Part shown: positions 35,061-47,096 of the stretch, in pieces
How positions within the stretch are numbered: position 1 is the stretch's first letter
How the letters are laid out: every line of letters starts with the position of its first letter
Source: Amaurobius ferox
Lineage: Eukaryota; Arthropoda; Arachnida; Araneae; Amaurobiidae
Direction of reading: 5' to 3'
Length of the DNA: 64,000 bases
Assembly: GCA_951213105.1 (NCBI GenBank)
Contig: OX578138.1
Coordinates: 90,002,914-90,066,913 of the forward strand
Program-made: the position numbers and the translations under genes
Notes under the pieces: generated by a model
What the model was told of the DNA's origin: nothing
Seen by the model: the letters and a program-made list of their open reading frames with translations, nothing else
Database searches by the model: none

Positions 35061-35620
35061 GTGTATGTAGCCGTTCAAAAAAATTCCCACAGTTCACCTT
35101 TTGTCTAAACACCCTGTATTATTCCTAAAAACTACAATTTACTATGGGAACAATCAATTTTAATAGCTTGAAAGTAGTTTTATCCGCACACTTGTGAAGA
35201 ATAAGTGCAAAAGTTCGCCTCGCAAAATGTTTCATTTGAGAACGTTTAATCATAGCATAAAAGGAGTGGTTTCATTCACACTGTTATGGAAAATATTTAA
35301 TAAAAATTTACATAAGGAAACATATTTCTTATTTTATTAATGGGGTATGCCGTTGTCATTCCTGCTTTTAAATTGCATGCATTTAAATAGATGCATATCC
35401 ATACATCTAGGTTATATACAAATAATAGAAGGGGCACTTCAGAAACTACTTTTCTTTTGTTTTTTACTAGTTATGGTTTCAACTTTGCACTCTATTCACT
35501 GTTTACTATGGATGGCGTATCCAAACTTTAATGCTACAAAATCTCTTCAATTTTAATTTTTTCTAAAATGCAATGGAACTTTGTGGTTCCTGAACGCGAG
35601 GTGCAGAGTAAATCATGAAA
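35061..35620. other. intergenic sequence, nothing recognised
   Basis: Short open frames only; no continuation of the LINE reading frame was identified. Confidence 0.35.
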
Positions 35621-35649
35621 TAAATGGGGGTGGCGTATATGGGGATAAA

Positions 35650-35930
35650 ACGGAAGTGGCATCATTTTGTTACGAATAGTCATATTTTTACGAGTCACAT
35701 TGATACGAATCGAAAGTCGCATTCTTACGAATGTGAAAGTTACATTGTTACGAATGTTGAGGTATTTATTGTTAAGGATAGTCATATTTTTATGCGTCAC
35801 ATTGATACGAATCGAAAGTCATATTGTTATAAATGTGGAAGTCATATTGTTATGAATGTGGAAGTCATATTGTTACGGATGTGAAAGTCATATTGCTACG
35901 AATGGGGAGGTCATACTGTTACGAATACCT
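35650..35930. repeat. ~21-bp minisatellite with ~100-bp super-repeat
   Basis: Units resembling AGTCATATTGTTACGAATGT vary in spelling, and a larger block (CACATTGATACGAATCGAAA preceded by AGTCATATTTTTA) occurs at about 35681 and 35780. Because 21 bp is a multiple of three, an 86-codon frame runs through it by structure. Confidence 0.85.
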
Positions 35931-36950
35931 AAATAAAAACTATTGTTATAATTTGAAGGTTTGAGTTGTTTGGCCGTGGCAGTAAATTGCATGGCCTTGG
36001 TGGTGAATTTGGTGAAATATTGCCAATTTGAAGACATTTGGCGTGTTCTATAAATTTCATCATTTTTGTTGATTGAATCATTTTTGTTGACAGAATTTCG
36101 AGGGTGCCCTGAACTTTTCATAAAGTATATATTAGCTCGACGTCGTTCAATTGGGTTGCGGAAGTGATAGGAGTAAAATTACCTGGCGAACTCAATATAG
36201 AGCTCAATATATTTCTTCTCAATATATGTACCCTTTAAACTTTACTATAAAATAATTTTATTGGAAATGTGAAACATGTTTAATTTTTGATCTGCAACAT
36301 CTATGCATCGAGATCTGTGCTATATGCTAATATCCTATGCTATTGCGCCAATAACACGCTCGCCCGGTGGAGTGACTGCAATGCTACATCCAAACTACAA
36401 ATGCTACATCGTCGATAACTTCGTCGTTTGTGGTCTGATTCAGACGAAATAAACTGCAGTCTATTAACTACCAAAACTGAACAAATCTAAAATTTAAAAA
36501 ACATTCAGTAAACTAAAAAATATTGAAACACTTTCCTGGGGGTACCTTATACCATCATCACACAAAACAAACATCAAGCTTTTCCTATTCGAAATAAAGA
36601 AGTGCTGTGTTTCACATCAATCTATAACAAGTAACAGAGTTACTCATTATTCTATTTTATCGGTTGTTATACATTGGAAATATAAATATCAAACGTGGTA
36701 ACAATTCCTGTTGTATTTCCAAATCAGTGTAGTGTAGGTTGAAAAATGAGAAAAATATTTTATTGATGCTGCAAATATGATCCCAAAAGCCTATTTTCAT
36801 GAGTTCGAGTAGCCAGATTCTATTGATTGTCTAACTTTGATAAGGATTTTTGAAGCAAAGGAGGACACCGGGGGATCTTTGGCTCCCCCCAACTCCCTTA
36901 CCTTCTTAGAGCTCTACTCTATAAGGAAGACTTTATATAAAAGGACATGA
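35931..36950. other. intergenic sequence with a short GCGAC-like patch
   Basis: 35990-36070 has GGTGAATTTGGTGAAATATT-type phrases related to the GCGAC modules. The rest shows no recognisable feature. Confidence 0.35.
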
Positions 36951-36951
36951 C

Positions 36952-37260
36952 TTGTCCCCCCAACACATGACACGCATCGGATGGACGGACTCGGTGGTGC
37001 CCTTGGTCTTACTTGTGAGAGAAAAAGATCAGACGGCGCTTACCAAATTTGCCAATGGTCACTTAAAATGTCTCTCTTATAGCCATGGCCGTAAGGTTTA
37101 CCCTATCTGCAGTAGATGTAGTGTCGAGCAAGCTTCTAAGAAGCATGTAATCGACTGTTTGCAGTTCACAAGAGAAGCTTTTGCCTTACCTCTAAGCTCT
37201 TACTTGCTCTTGATTTTCTGCAGGTTAATGGGCTCATGGACAGTGGCTAGCTGCCGCTAA
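36952..37260 (+). pseudogene. C-terminal fragment of a LINE ORF (zinc-knuckle region)
   Basis: The frame contains LTKFANGHLKCLSYSHGRKV, YPICSRC and SVEQASKKHVIDCLQF, giving a C-x2-C-x8-H-x3-C motif typical of the terminal region of arthropod non-LTR elements with an RNase H domain. The native ending appears to be in another frame (ALDFLQVNGLMDSG then stop at about 37250), so at least one frameshift has occurred. The N-terminal RNase H part is missing. Confidence 0.6.
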
Positions 37261-37632
37261 ACAATGCTTGTGCAGGCGTCGACAACAACAGGTGCTTTTG
37301 AAAAATGAAAGTAACGGTAATATGACAGGAATGGCGGTAATCATCATGCTTAAAGTGCCCTCCTCACATAACGATAACGTCATAAAAATACAGGATGTAC
37401 ATGATACTATTTATGGCAGCATTAAAAACAACATTGTAGAGGACCCTAAATAAGATTAAGCGTAGGCTCTCGCAAACTATAAATCCGCCACCGCCCCGAT
37501 CTCCGTTGTATTATGCCCTGTTTATGCTACACTTGAAATTTTTTTATCAGAACACGTGATCTGTTTCAATCGTTTCCATCTCCGGAATTTTCAAACTCAT
37601 CCGTCCTTGACTCCAGTTGACAACATTAATTA

Positions 37633-38172
37633 CTGACGCTTATCTCTTTTCGTAATGCTTGCTCTTCGTATTCCGCAAGGGTTGGGCCGCGGGTGAAGGA
37701 ACTGAAGTGAAAGTGTTGATCTGGTTTTCGGCCTTGAGACAGATGCATTAGCATTCGAAGGAGGTGTCGCTCCTGAACTTAAACTTGGTTCGAATGAAGT
37801 GGAAGACGAAAGTTATTGAGCAAGAGCTGTCACATATATTTTTTTTACAATTATTTTCATCTTCAAAGGGTGAACAGATATTCTGTGGTATCTTCTTTTT
37901 CAGTGTCTTGAAAATCTGATGGATTATCTTCGGTCTCAAAGTCAATGATAGGGCAGGTGTGGATAATAGCGAAGACAAGCTTCGGCGACAAAATGAATTG
38001 ATATTGCAGATGTCTTGCTAATTGAAGAGGGTGAAAGGTGGCTTTAATTTACATCAGCGTTTCTTAGAACGTGCTTGGAGAATGTTTTGATACTTTCAAA
38101 GGCAATTCTACAACGGTTACATTTATTTGCGTTAAACACTTTCAAGAGTTCTTTTCCATTTCTAATATTCGT
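37633..38172 (-). pseudogene. broken reading frame with a C2H2-like motif, possibly a LINE or host gene relic
   Basis: Three minus-strand open segments follow one another. 38172-38044 contains NANKCNRCRIAFESIKTF and SKHVLRNADVN (C-x2-C-x12-H, second His position lost). 37988-37863 is acidic (DFETEDNPSDFQDTEKEDTT). 37812-37633 is Ser/Pro-rich then basic (LSSGATPPSNANASVSRPK, RASITKRDKR). Frames 0, 2 and 0 are separated by stops. Zinc finger, acidic linker and Ser/Pro/basic segment resemble the N-terminus of some LINE ORFs, but this is inference and could equally be a host zinc-finger gene relic. Confidence 0.35.
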
Positions 38173-38229
38173 TCAGCAATGAAATTTTGTAATCATTGTA
38201 ATTGTAATTTTAAATAAGAATTATTTTTA

Positions 38230-38890
38230 TAATTTACTTTATGAAGTTGAAAAAGATGGAAAACCAGTTTCTTTTTCTGTAGAGAAAATAATGAGACCGC
38301 CACAAGAATTTTGTATGTCCTCCAGTGGAATGTCAGCGTTAAGCTTTCTAATGTAAATATAACTGTATAATTTGTTATTTGCCTGTTGTGTGTGTTTTAT
38401 AAACGTTATGAAAAGCTTTTATGCTTACCTCGCTGTTCCGATTTGCCATTCGAGGACATTTCTCAATAACAGTTATTCAATCATTCAATGATTTCTGAAA
38501 CGCTTCGAAATGTGTTTGATCCATTACTAAAGTTTAATATAAAGCTGATTTTTATGTAACTAATAGATTATTTGCTGTGTGAAGTGGCTTATAGAAGACG
38601 CACAACAATTATCTAGATACTCATCATAACAAACATATCATGTAATCATGCCACAATGCAATAAGTTAGCCATCGTCCAACAGTTGCACTATTGAGGAAA
38701 CTTTTGATGACCTTGACCCTTTTTTAAGCCATTATACATAGAAATTAGATCTATAGCTTAAATATCAAATTGTTTTCTCTTAATTTGGTTCTACTCAGCA
38801 GTTTAAACTATTGCAACGTTGCCAACCAGAGGTGCGCGAGGATTTACAAATGCTGTTTTCGGTGACAATCGCAATTTTCTCAACAAAATA
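38230..38890. other. intergenic sequence, possible further coding relic
   Basis: A minus-strand open stretch at about 38237-38360 (IRKLNADIPLEDIQNSCGG) follows an acceptor-like TTTACATTAG but has no recognised family. Elsewhere nothing is evident. Confidence 0.2.
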
Positions 38891-38898
38891 AAAGTACT

Positions 38899-39282
38899 AT
38901 CCCTCACAGCAAAGATCGTCGCATGTGTGACAGTGACGTTGTAGTCACGTGACACCTGGGTCACAATGTGACATCATATTTGTGACTTCTATGCGACGTT
39001 ACGCATTAGTAACTTTGTAACTTCATTGTGACTATATTCTGTGACGTTTCCACAATTTAATTAACACGTAACAATGTGACGACATTACAATGGCAATTAC
39101 AATGTGACGTCACAAACAAGTTAATATGCGACGTCACAAACGACCATGAAAATGACCAAAATGACTTCACTGTGACCTCAATATGACATTGCCGAGACGT
39201 TCTGCGACGTCCTGTAACGTCCCAAAGTCACAGTGTGACGTAAATCTTATGTCACTGTGAAAAAAAAAATGCTGTTAGGGAT
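38899..39282. mobile_element. MITE-like element with terminal inverted repeats and GTGAC-rich interior
   Basis: The ends ATCCCTCACAGCA (38899-38911) and TGCTGTTAGGGAT (39270-39282) are 13-bp inverted repeats with one mismatch. The 358 bp between them hold more than twenty GTGAC/GTCAC or GACGT motifs in both orientations (for example CAATGTGACGTCACAAAC), unlike the surroundings. No coding frame and no clear target duplication were seen. Confidence 0.65.
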
Positions 39283-39590
39283 TTAGTCTGTAGATAATGC
39301 CGTATGCTATTTTAGACAATTTCAATTGGGAACCAGGAGACAAAACAAAGGCAGATCAGGGTCGTCATCAGCTGTCTTTCTCAAATCACAGTGTGTAACA
39401 GACGAAAGGAAAAAAATCGAAAGTTAAGATTTATGATCGTTCAAAAATAGTAATAAAAATTCCATGTCAGAGTATCGCGTGAACATTTTACCTAGATGCA
39501 ATAATACTAATTACTCGTCATGAGGTCCCTAAATGTATTCAGTGATTTATAAATTGACTTCCCGCAACTCACATTCTATTTTCTTTCCTT
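39283..39590. other. intergenic sequence, no recognised feature
   Basis: Unremarkable sequence between the MITE-like element and a family 1a copy. Confidence 0.35.
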
Positions 39591-39944
39591 ATATAAATAG
39601 TATAATGTGTTAGAAAAGTGTTGTGGCAGAGTCGAAAATTAGAATTCGAGCAAGCTTCAAGCATCCATGAACACGAATTGAACGTTTATGAGGTGATATC
39701 TGTGTGTGTGTAAAAAGTTGGTATAAAAATTACAATCAGTGAATCCAGGAAGCCTATTATTTTTAAACGCAATCAAATGTCCGGAAAATTTCCAAATGTT
39801 CGAATAAATTTTTCAAAAAATCTTCCAAAAATCACAGCCTTAAAAAATGTTGCTTAAATAATCATTTCTGTTTTTACTAATAAACGATTGACATAAACTT
39901 TAGAACGCTAGTTTAGTGAAATATGCTACTTTTCATATGTAATA
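39591..39944 (+). repeat. family 1a element, left part, split by Helitron-type insertions
   Basis: TTCTTTCCTTATATAAATAG, GTGTTGTGGCAGAGTCG and GAGGTGATATCTGTGTGTGT match the family opening. It stops at CTTTTCATATGTAATA (39944), where a reversed Helitron-like end begins; the family text appears to resume near 41020 (CATGCTTGTGGATCTGG) and, after another Helitron, at 42539. Confidence 0.7.
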
Positions 39945-41010
39945 CTAGAAGGTATGCTCGTCATATGACGGGCACACCTATTTAGCGTCATTTATATCAA
40001 TTTGGTGATAGTTTTATCAATTTGGCCACATTTTCGTCAATCTGGAAATATTTTAAATAGTTTGCGACATCCCGCCAAATTTTTCTCGTCAATCATTTCA
40101 TACGGACGTCAATCATTTCATTTAGACGTTTACTATGTTCTTTCCAAGATATTGAATTTTCATAAATTAGTCGTCATTGATTAATTATCATTTTTATCAT
40201 TTTGGCGACACCTTGGTCAATTTGGCAAACATTTAAAAAAAAACTCTGAAATTTGGCGAGATGCTGCTAAAATTTGTCGACAGTGTTTTGTTAAGCGTTA
40301 CGGCCGAAGAAATAGGTTATTATTATAGTAGATTCTTATATTATTTCTAAAATATTGAATTTTCATCAATTTTTCGTAATTTTTATTATTTTAGCGTCAT
40401 TTCTGTCAATTTGGCGACATTTTTATCAATTGGCGACATTTTTTATTATTTCGCCGACACTTTTGTGAATTTTTGTTTAGTCAGACCCACGGGCATTCTG
40501 GCCTAAAAGTAATAAACTAAAAGCATGCAAGAATAATAATTCCTACTTTTGTTGGAAGAAACTTGGACTATTTTGATTGTTAAACCAAGGCTTAACTGTA
40601 TCCCGCTTTCCGTTGATACTCGAGCGCGAAACGCGAGATACAGTTAATCCTTGGTTAAACATGTTAACGAAATGACCAGGACACTCTGAGTTGCGTGGTA
40701 TCTCAAATGAAAATATATAAAATGATAAGAAATAAGATAACATCAGGGTCTCACTTTCACTAACTGAAGCCATACGCTACTTAAAGCTTCATGGTTACAT
40801 CATAATTTCGCTTTGAAAGAAGTATAGTCACTGCCTTACGTAAGAAACAGGTCTCCGACATCATGGCCTCACTTTCAGTACATAATGTCATACACTACGT
40901 AAAGTTCCCTGGTTATATCATAAATATTAAAATGTTCATCCGTGATTGAAATACGTTTGTCAACATTTTGTAACAGCGTTACCCAGGATAGACAGGTAAA
41001 TCAAGGTGTT
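39945..41010 (-). mobile_element. Helitron-like element with GCGAC modules, reverse orientation
   Basis: On the minus strand it ends in palindrome CGTCATATGACG (39970-39959), nine to ten bases, CTAG (39948-39945), then host T. Modules with AAAATGACGCTAAA phrases fill 39975-40480. The 5' boundary is estimated from where family 1a sequence resumes. An unrelated palindrome lies at 40579-40660. Confidence 0.55.
40579..40660. repeat. 24-bp-arm hairpin
   Basis: Arms GTTAAACCAAGGCTTAACTG+TATC and GATA+CAGTTAATCCTTGGTTAAAC pair with two or three mismatches around a 34-base GC-rich loop containing CGAGCGCGAAACGCGA. Confidence 0.8.
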
Positions 41011-41137
41011 TATATTATTAATGCGATTTTTTTTGTTAATATCATGCTTGTGGATCTGGTTCGTCCCATTTAAGAGAGGAGATACTTGAGTAATAGTTTT
41101 GTACCTTGATGCTTAACAATTCGCCAATAGTCATTTA

Positions 41138-42538
41138 TCTACATAAATAAAATTGAAAATGTGTCTGTCTGTCTGCCTGTTTGTCCCGTCATCACGGAAG
41201 AACGGCCCAACCGAATTTGATGAAATTTTGTGGGTAGCCTGAAAATAGTCCCACTTAAAATTCAGTCTATATTTGGAGTTTCTAAGATCAGTGGTTGTCG
41301 AGATATTAGTAAAAAACGAAATTTTCGTTTGTCTTATCATCACGGAAGAACGGCTGAACCGAATTTGATTAAATTTTGTGGATAACCTTGAAATAGCTCC
41401 CCATAAATTTAGCCCAAGTTTTGAATATCTAAGATCAGGAGTTGTCGAGATATTAATGAAAAACGAAACTTTTTCCTAGGAGTTCTACTCTCTAACTCTG
41501 GTTTATCCAAACGAAAAGCTTGAAAATCGTTTGAAAGTGAATTAAAACATTATCTCTGAGTTTGATGGGAGATTTTTTTGCGCCAATTAGTCACTTTCTG
41601 AAAACATGAATTGTTTGAAACATGATTTAAATGGGAAATCTGTCTCCATGGTTTATATTTCACAAGCTTTTACTGAACAATGAAAAGTATAAAGAAATCA
41701 AAATGGTTATTTAATTTCGCAGCTGACAAGGAAGATTCTATCTTATATCATGTTGCTCAGAAACGCAATTAAATAAAATCTGTCTGTTAATTTTAATTAT
41801 TATTTTTTCGATTTGAATAATAAATAAATGGATATAAATATATATTTTAGAAAAAAACGATTTGATTTTTCTTATAGCATCATTGACTGGCTAATATCAA
41901 TTACGGTCTTTAGGTTTAAACGTTATTATTATTGATATTTTCGGGGGATTATTGATTCAGGGATTATTGATATTTTCAAGTTATTATGCAATTGTTTTAT
42001 TCCGCCAAAAATTGTTTAAACTCATATATTGTACGTTGTACGAGTAATCTTCTACAAATGCACTGGTATATCTTCTAATCTACGAGAATATAAGTAGTAC
42101 AGGTATATTGGCATATTTTTTGATATATATTGGGATCTATTGGAATCAATTACGACCTTCTGGTATAAAGAGTGCGAAGATTATTGATAATTTCAATTTA
42201 TTACGTTATATCTTTTATTTTAGCAAATATTTTTTGAGACTCATATTGTATTATACTAACACACTGGCATATTTTCTAATCTGCAACAATATAAGTAGTA
42301 CGGGGTTGCATATATTGATTCAATTCCTTTTTTTTTTGTAAATTTGCTTACAAAAGGGGCCAGGATGTTTTATTCTCCAAATCTGCCCGTGAAGACAATT
42401 TTGCATAGTGAGAACAGCTATTCTTAAACTTGTCTTTAGAAGCGATAAATTTAATATTTTAACAGAATTTGCACATGATAGCGAATTACAAGTTTCTTTA
42501 TATTTTATACTCCGTGCGAAGAACGGGTATGCTGTTAG
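41138..42538 (+). mobile_element. non-autonomous Helitron, 1.4 kb, with readable empty site
   Basis: It starts TCTACATAAATAAAATTG after host A (41137) and ends in the hairpin region ACTCCGTGCGAAGAACGGGT, then GCTGTTAG, followed by host T (42539). Body and ends match the 2.26-kb Helitron at 25930, including the internal ~220-bp duplication. Removing it joins GCCAATAGTCATTTA to TCTACTATAAGAATAACC, which is how the uninterrupted family 1a copies read at 7798 and 29858 (with small differences). Confidence 0.85.
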
Positions 42539-43160
42539 TCTACTATAAGAATAACCTATTTTTCCGTCCGTGAGGCTTGGCGAAACTTTGGCTACTTATT
42601 TGATGAAATATTATCAACTTAGCGACTCATTTTAAATATTGCCACATTATCGCCAAATTAATAAAAATTATGCTAAACCAATGGTAATGACGACAAATTG
42701 ATGAAAATTCTATATCTTGGAAATAATATAAAAATTTGCTGAAAGATTCACCTATTACTCTGTCCGTAACGCTTGGCGAAATATTAGCAAAGAACTTGAA
42801 GCAATATCGGGTCGCTTGTCGAGTTTTTTTAAATGTTGAGAATTTGACGAAAATGTCGCTTAGTTGCAAAAAATGATGTTTCATTAATTAAAATAACGAC
42901 TAATTGATGAAAATGTAATGTCTTGTAAAGAATAGAAGTAGTTACTATAAGAATATTCTCCGTCCGTAACGCTTGCCGAAAAAGTCGTCGCCGAATTTAA
43001 CTGGATATCGCTAAATTGTCAACATTTTTAAATATTGCCAAATTGCCAAAAATGTCGCAAAAGTGAAAAAAAAAATCACCAAATTGATAGACATATCGCT
43101 AATGGGACGCAATGTTTTGCAGATTCTGAATTCCTTGAAGCGGGGAAGCCTTCTAAAGAA
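42539..43160 (+). repeat. GCGAC-module array (three ~200-bp modules)
   Basis: Modules begin near 42539, 42733 and 42936, each with CCGTCCGTAACGCTTG-like text and GAAAATGTCGC phrases. The last ends GGGGAAGCCTTCTAA (about 43140-43155), a worn version of the CTAG terminus seen at 14724. Confidence 0.7.
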
Positions 43161-43194
43161 ATATTTTTCACTCCGTTTATGTGTAAAGCTAGGT

Positions 43195-43582
43195 GATACT
43201 GGTGCTGATTAGATTTTGGTACGATTCGGAAAATATAACCTGCCTTTTATTCCGAAATGGACAAAATCTAAAATGAAAGACTAGGTGTGCTCAAATGTAT
43301 CAATTACATGTTTGTTTTATACGTAAATTTTGACGATGCAAATAATAACACCAACCCCATTACTATATAGCTAGCCATTTCAGTTTATTCACGTATTTGC
43401 TACGCCGGTTTTTAAAATACCTCCAGTTACCAAACGGAAACGAAACGAATTAAAAGTGCAAACACAGTGTACTTTTAAATACTTATTCATGCTGTTTTGC
43501 GTAATTAAACCCCATTTAATGAATTATTAAAGAAATAAAGAGTCTGTAGGAAAAGTTATGTGCGTCTCACATCAGATTTTTT
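43195..43582 (+). repeat. family 1b 3' half
   Basis: GATTAGATTTTGGTACGATT, AAGACTAGGTGTGCTCAAAT, ACCAACCCCATTACTATA and the end TTATGTGCGTCTCACATCAG are the right half of a family 1b element. Confidence 0.75.
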
Positions 43583-43629
43583 TAACATCAGACATTGAGA
43601 CAGTGTTTTAAATAGATAACAGTTATATA

Positions 43630-44511
43630 TACAGGGTGTCCCAAGAACATTGAAACGATCTTTAATTCTTTACTTGTTGGAGATAGGTGGGCATTGTAAA
43701 TTGGGAAAATGTTGAAAGTAAGGTAGGACATAAGACTACGTGAATGAAATACTCTTCTCATTAATTTTCTAAAAGTTGCACTTTTAAAATTTTTATACGA
43801 CGCCCTTAGAGACAAATTTGGTCAATAAGAATTTTTTTATTTTTAATGTAACAAGGACATTAAAAAAACCGCATATCTGTATCTTTACAATTAACTGAAT
43901 TATGATAAAGGCAAAAATCTGACTTATGCCACTTTTCCGTACCATGTGAAAGGCTGTTTCATCAGTGAAAATAGGGATCATAAACAAATTGACGATGGAA
44001 ATTATTATTATAATACGTTAATTATTATAATACGTTAATATGTTTCAAAATTTTTTATCACAAATGCATCTAAATAAATCATTTCACAGACATAGATCAT
44101 ATAAACAGCGGTACTCACTACGCGGTTGGGTATCATATGTAATATCATCCAGTTTTATCTTTTTTGTGATATGTCACAAATTTACATTTCTAATTTGATA
44201 TATGGTCCCCATTCACAATGTTCAATTTTCAATTAAATATAACTCACTCAATTTTAAAGATATAAATATGAGGATTTTTTAATGATCTTGTTGGATTAAA
44301 AGTAAATATTTTCTGATTGACCAAATTTGTCCAAGGGGATCGTATAAAAATTTGAAAAGTGTAATATTTTCAAAAATTAATGGGAGAACTATTTCAATAA
44401 CGTAATTTTATTTTCTACCTTACTTTCAACATTTTTGCAATTTACATTTCTTACTTATCTCCAACAGGTTAAGAATTAAAGCGCGCTTCAATCTTTTGAG
44501 ACACCCTGTAT
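43630..44511. mobile_element. foldback element with CAGGGTGTCCC termini
   Basis: The ends TACAGGGTGTCCCAAGA (43630) and TCTTTTGAGACACCCTGTAT (to 44511) are inverted, and the match continues inward for ~230-260 bp per arm (GTTGGAGATA, TTGAAAGTAAGGTAG, ACAAATTTGGTCAAT). The middle (about 43880-44270) is not palindromic. No transposase is visible. Confidence 0.8.
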
Positions 44512-45034
44512 AGTATATATGAGACTACTAAAAATATAAAATAAAATTTTTATGCGAACCGTTAGTATGTACCGGAAATAATTTATTAATAAATGTTGTA
44601 TAAAAAAAACTTTTCGTTCAGTGAGCGTAGGTTCTTTAACTCTGGCAAATAGATCTATATCTTTGCGCGGACTTGTAGGCGCAACTAGTTGAAAGAAGCA
44701 GAGCAGAAATATCGTACTTAAATTTAATACGTAAATTGCTAAACAACGTAATTAAGCATCAAGAAATAAACAAAATGTTAAAAAGATATGCTGGATCGCA
44801 TTTTTACTTTCCTTGCAATATAGCGTTGGGCATGTTATTTACTGTAAATCTACAGAAAAGAACTCTGTTCAAATTTTCTGATTATGATAGTCCTTATATT
44901 TTATATTTTACTTTCCTTGCAATGCATGGTAATGTATAAGGAAAGTATTGGAGTCATGCTGAAAATCGTAACTCGAGTTTTCGACGCATCTTTGCGCATC
45001 TTCTAGAACATAAGAAATATATTTTGTGAGTGAC

Positions 45035-45066
<32 letters not shown>

Positions 45067-47049
45067 CTGTGTGTGTGTGTGTCTGTGTGTATGTCTGTCT
45101 GTCTAAGCAATCTATGTATCCACACTAACTCAAAATCTATTTGGCCAAATTTCATAAAATTTTATACGTGAGTCACTTGTGGGTTCCCCTGGTACCGATT
45201 AGATTTTGGAATGAATTTGATATATGGTCCCCATTCACAATGTTCAATTTTCAATTAAATATAACTCACTCAATTTTAAAGATATAAATATGAGGATTTT
45301 TTAATGATCTTGTTGGATTAAAAGTAAAAATTTTCTGATTGACCAAATTTGTCCAAGGGGATCGAATAAAAATTTGAAAAGTGTAATATTTTCAAAAATT
45401 AATGGGAGAACTATTTCAATAACGTAATTTTATTTTCTACCTTACTTTCAACATTTTTGCAATTTACATTTCTTACTTATCTCCAACAGGTTAAGAATTA
45501 AAGCGCGCTTCAATCTTTTGAGAGACCCTGTATAGTATATATGAGACTACTAAAAATATAAAATAAAATTTTTATGCGAACCGTTAGTATGTACCGGAAA
45601 TAATTTATTAATAAATGTTGTATAAAAAAAACTTTTCGTTCAGTGAGCGTAGGTTCTTTAACTCTGGCAAATAGATCTTTGCGCGGACTTGTAGGCGCAA
45701 CTAGTTGAAAGAAGCAGAGCAGAAATATCGTACTTAAATTTAATACGTAAATTACTAAACAACGTAATTAAGCATCAAGAAATAAACAAAATGTTAAAAA
45801 GATATGCTGGATCGCATTTTTACTTTCCTTGCAATATAGCGTTGGGCATGTTATTTACTGTAAATCTACAGAAAAGAACTCTGTTCAAATTTTCTGATTA
45901 TGATAGTCCTTATATTTTATATTTTACTTTCCTTGCAATGCATGGTAATGTATAAGGAAAGTATTGGAGTCATGCTGAAAATCGTAACTCGTGTTTTCGA
46001 CGCATCTTTGCGCATCTTCTAGAACATAAGAAATATATTTTGTGAGTGACGTCTGTGTGTGTGTCTGTCTGTGTGTGTGTCTGTGTGTATGTCTGTCTGT
46101 CTAAGCAATCTATGTATCCACACTAACTCAAAATCTATTTGGCCAAATTTCATAAAATTTTATACGTGAGTCACTTGTGGGTTCCCCTGGTACCGATTAG
46201 ATTTTGGAATGAATTTGATATATGGTCCCCATTCACAATGTTCAATTTTCAATTAAATATAACTCACTCAAGTTTAAAGATAGAGATATGAGGATTTTTT
46301 TAATGATCTTGTTGCATTAAAAGTAAACATTTTCTGATTGACCAAATTTGTCTAAGGGGATCGTATAAAAATTTTAAAAATGTAACATTTTGAAAATTAA
46401 TGGGAGAACTATTTCATTAACATAGTTTTATATCCTACCTTACGTTCAACATTTTTGCAATTTACATTTATTACTTATCTCCAACAGGTAAAGAATTAAA
46501 GCGGGCTTCAATCTTTTGGGACACCCTGTATAGTATATATGAGACTACTAAAAATATAAAATGAAATTTTTATGCGAATCGTTAGTATGTACCGGAAATA
46601 GTTTATTAATACATGTTATATAAAAAACTTTTCGTTCAGTGAGCGTAGGTACATGAACTCTTATAAATAGATCTAGATCTTTGCGCGGAATTGTAGGCGC
46701 ACAAGTTGAAAAAAAGAGCAGAAAAATCGTACTTAAATTAAATACGTAAATTGCTAAACAACGTAATTAAGCATAAAGAAATAAACAAAATGTGGAAAGG
46801 ATATGCTGGATCGCGTTTTTACTGTCCCTGCAATATATCGTTGGGTATGTTATTTACTGTAAATCTACAGAAAAGAACTCGGTTCAAATTTTCTGATAAT
46901 GATAGTCCTTATATTTTACATTTTACTTTCCCTGCAATACATGGTAATGTATAAGGAAAGTATTGGAGTCATGTTGAAAATCGTAACTCGAGTTTTCGGC
47001 GCATCTTTACGCATCTTCTAGAACACAAGAAATATATTTTTAGAGTGAC

Positions 47050-47096
<47 letters not shown>

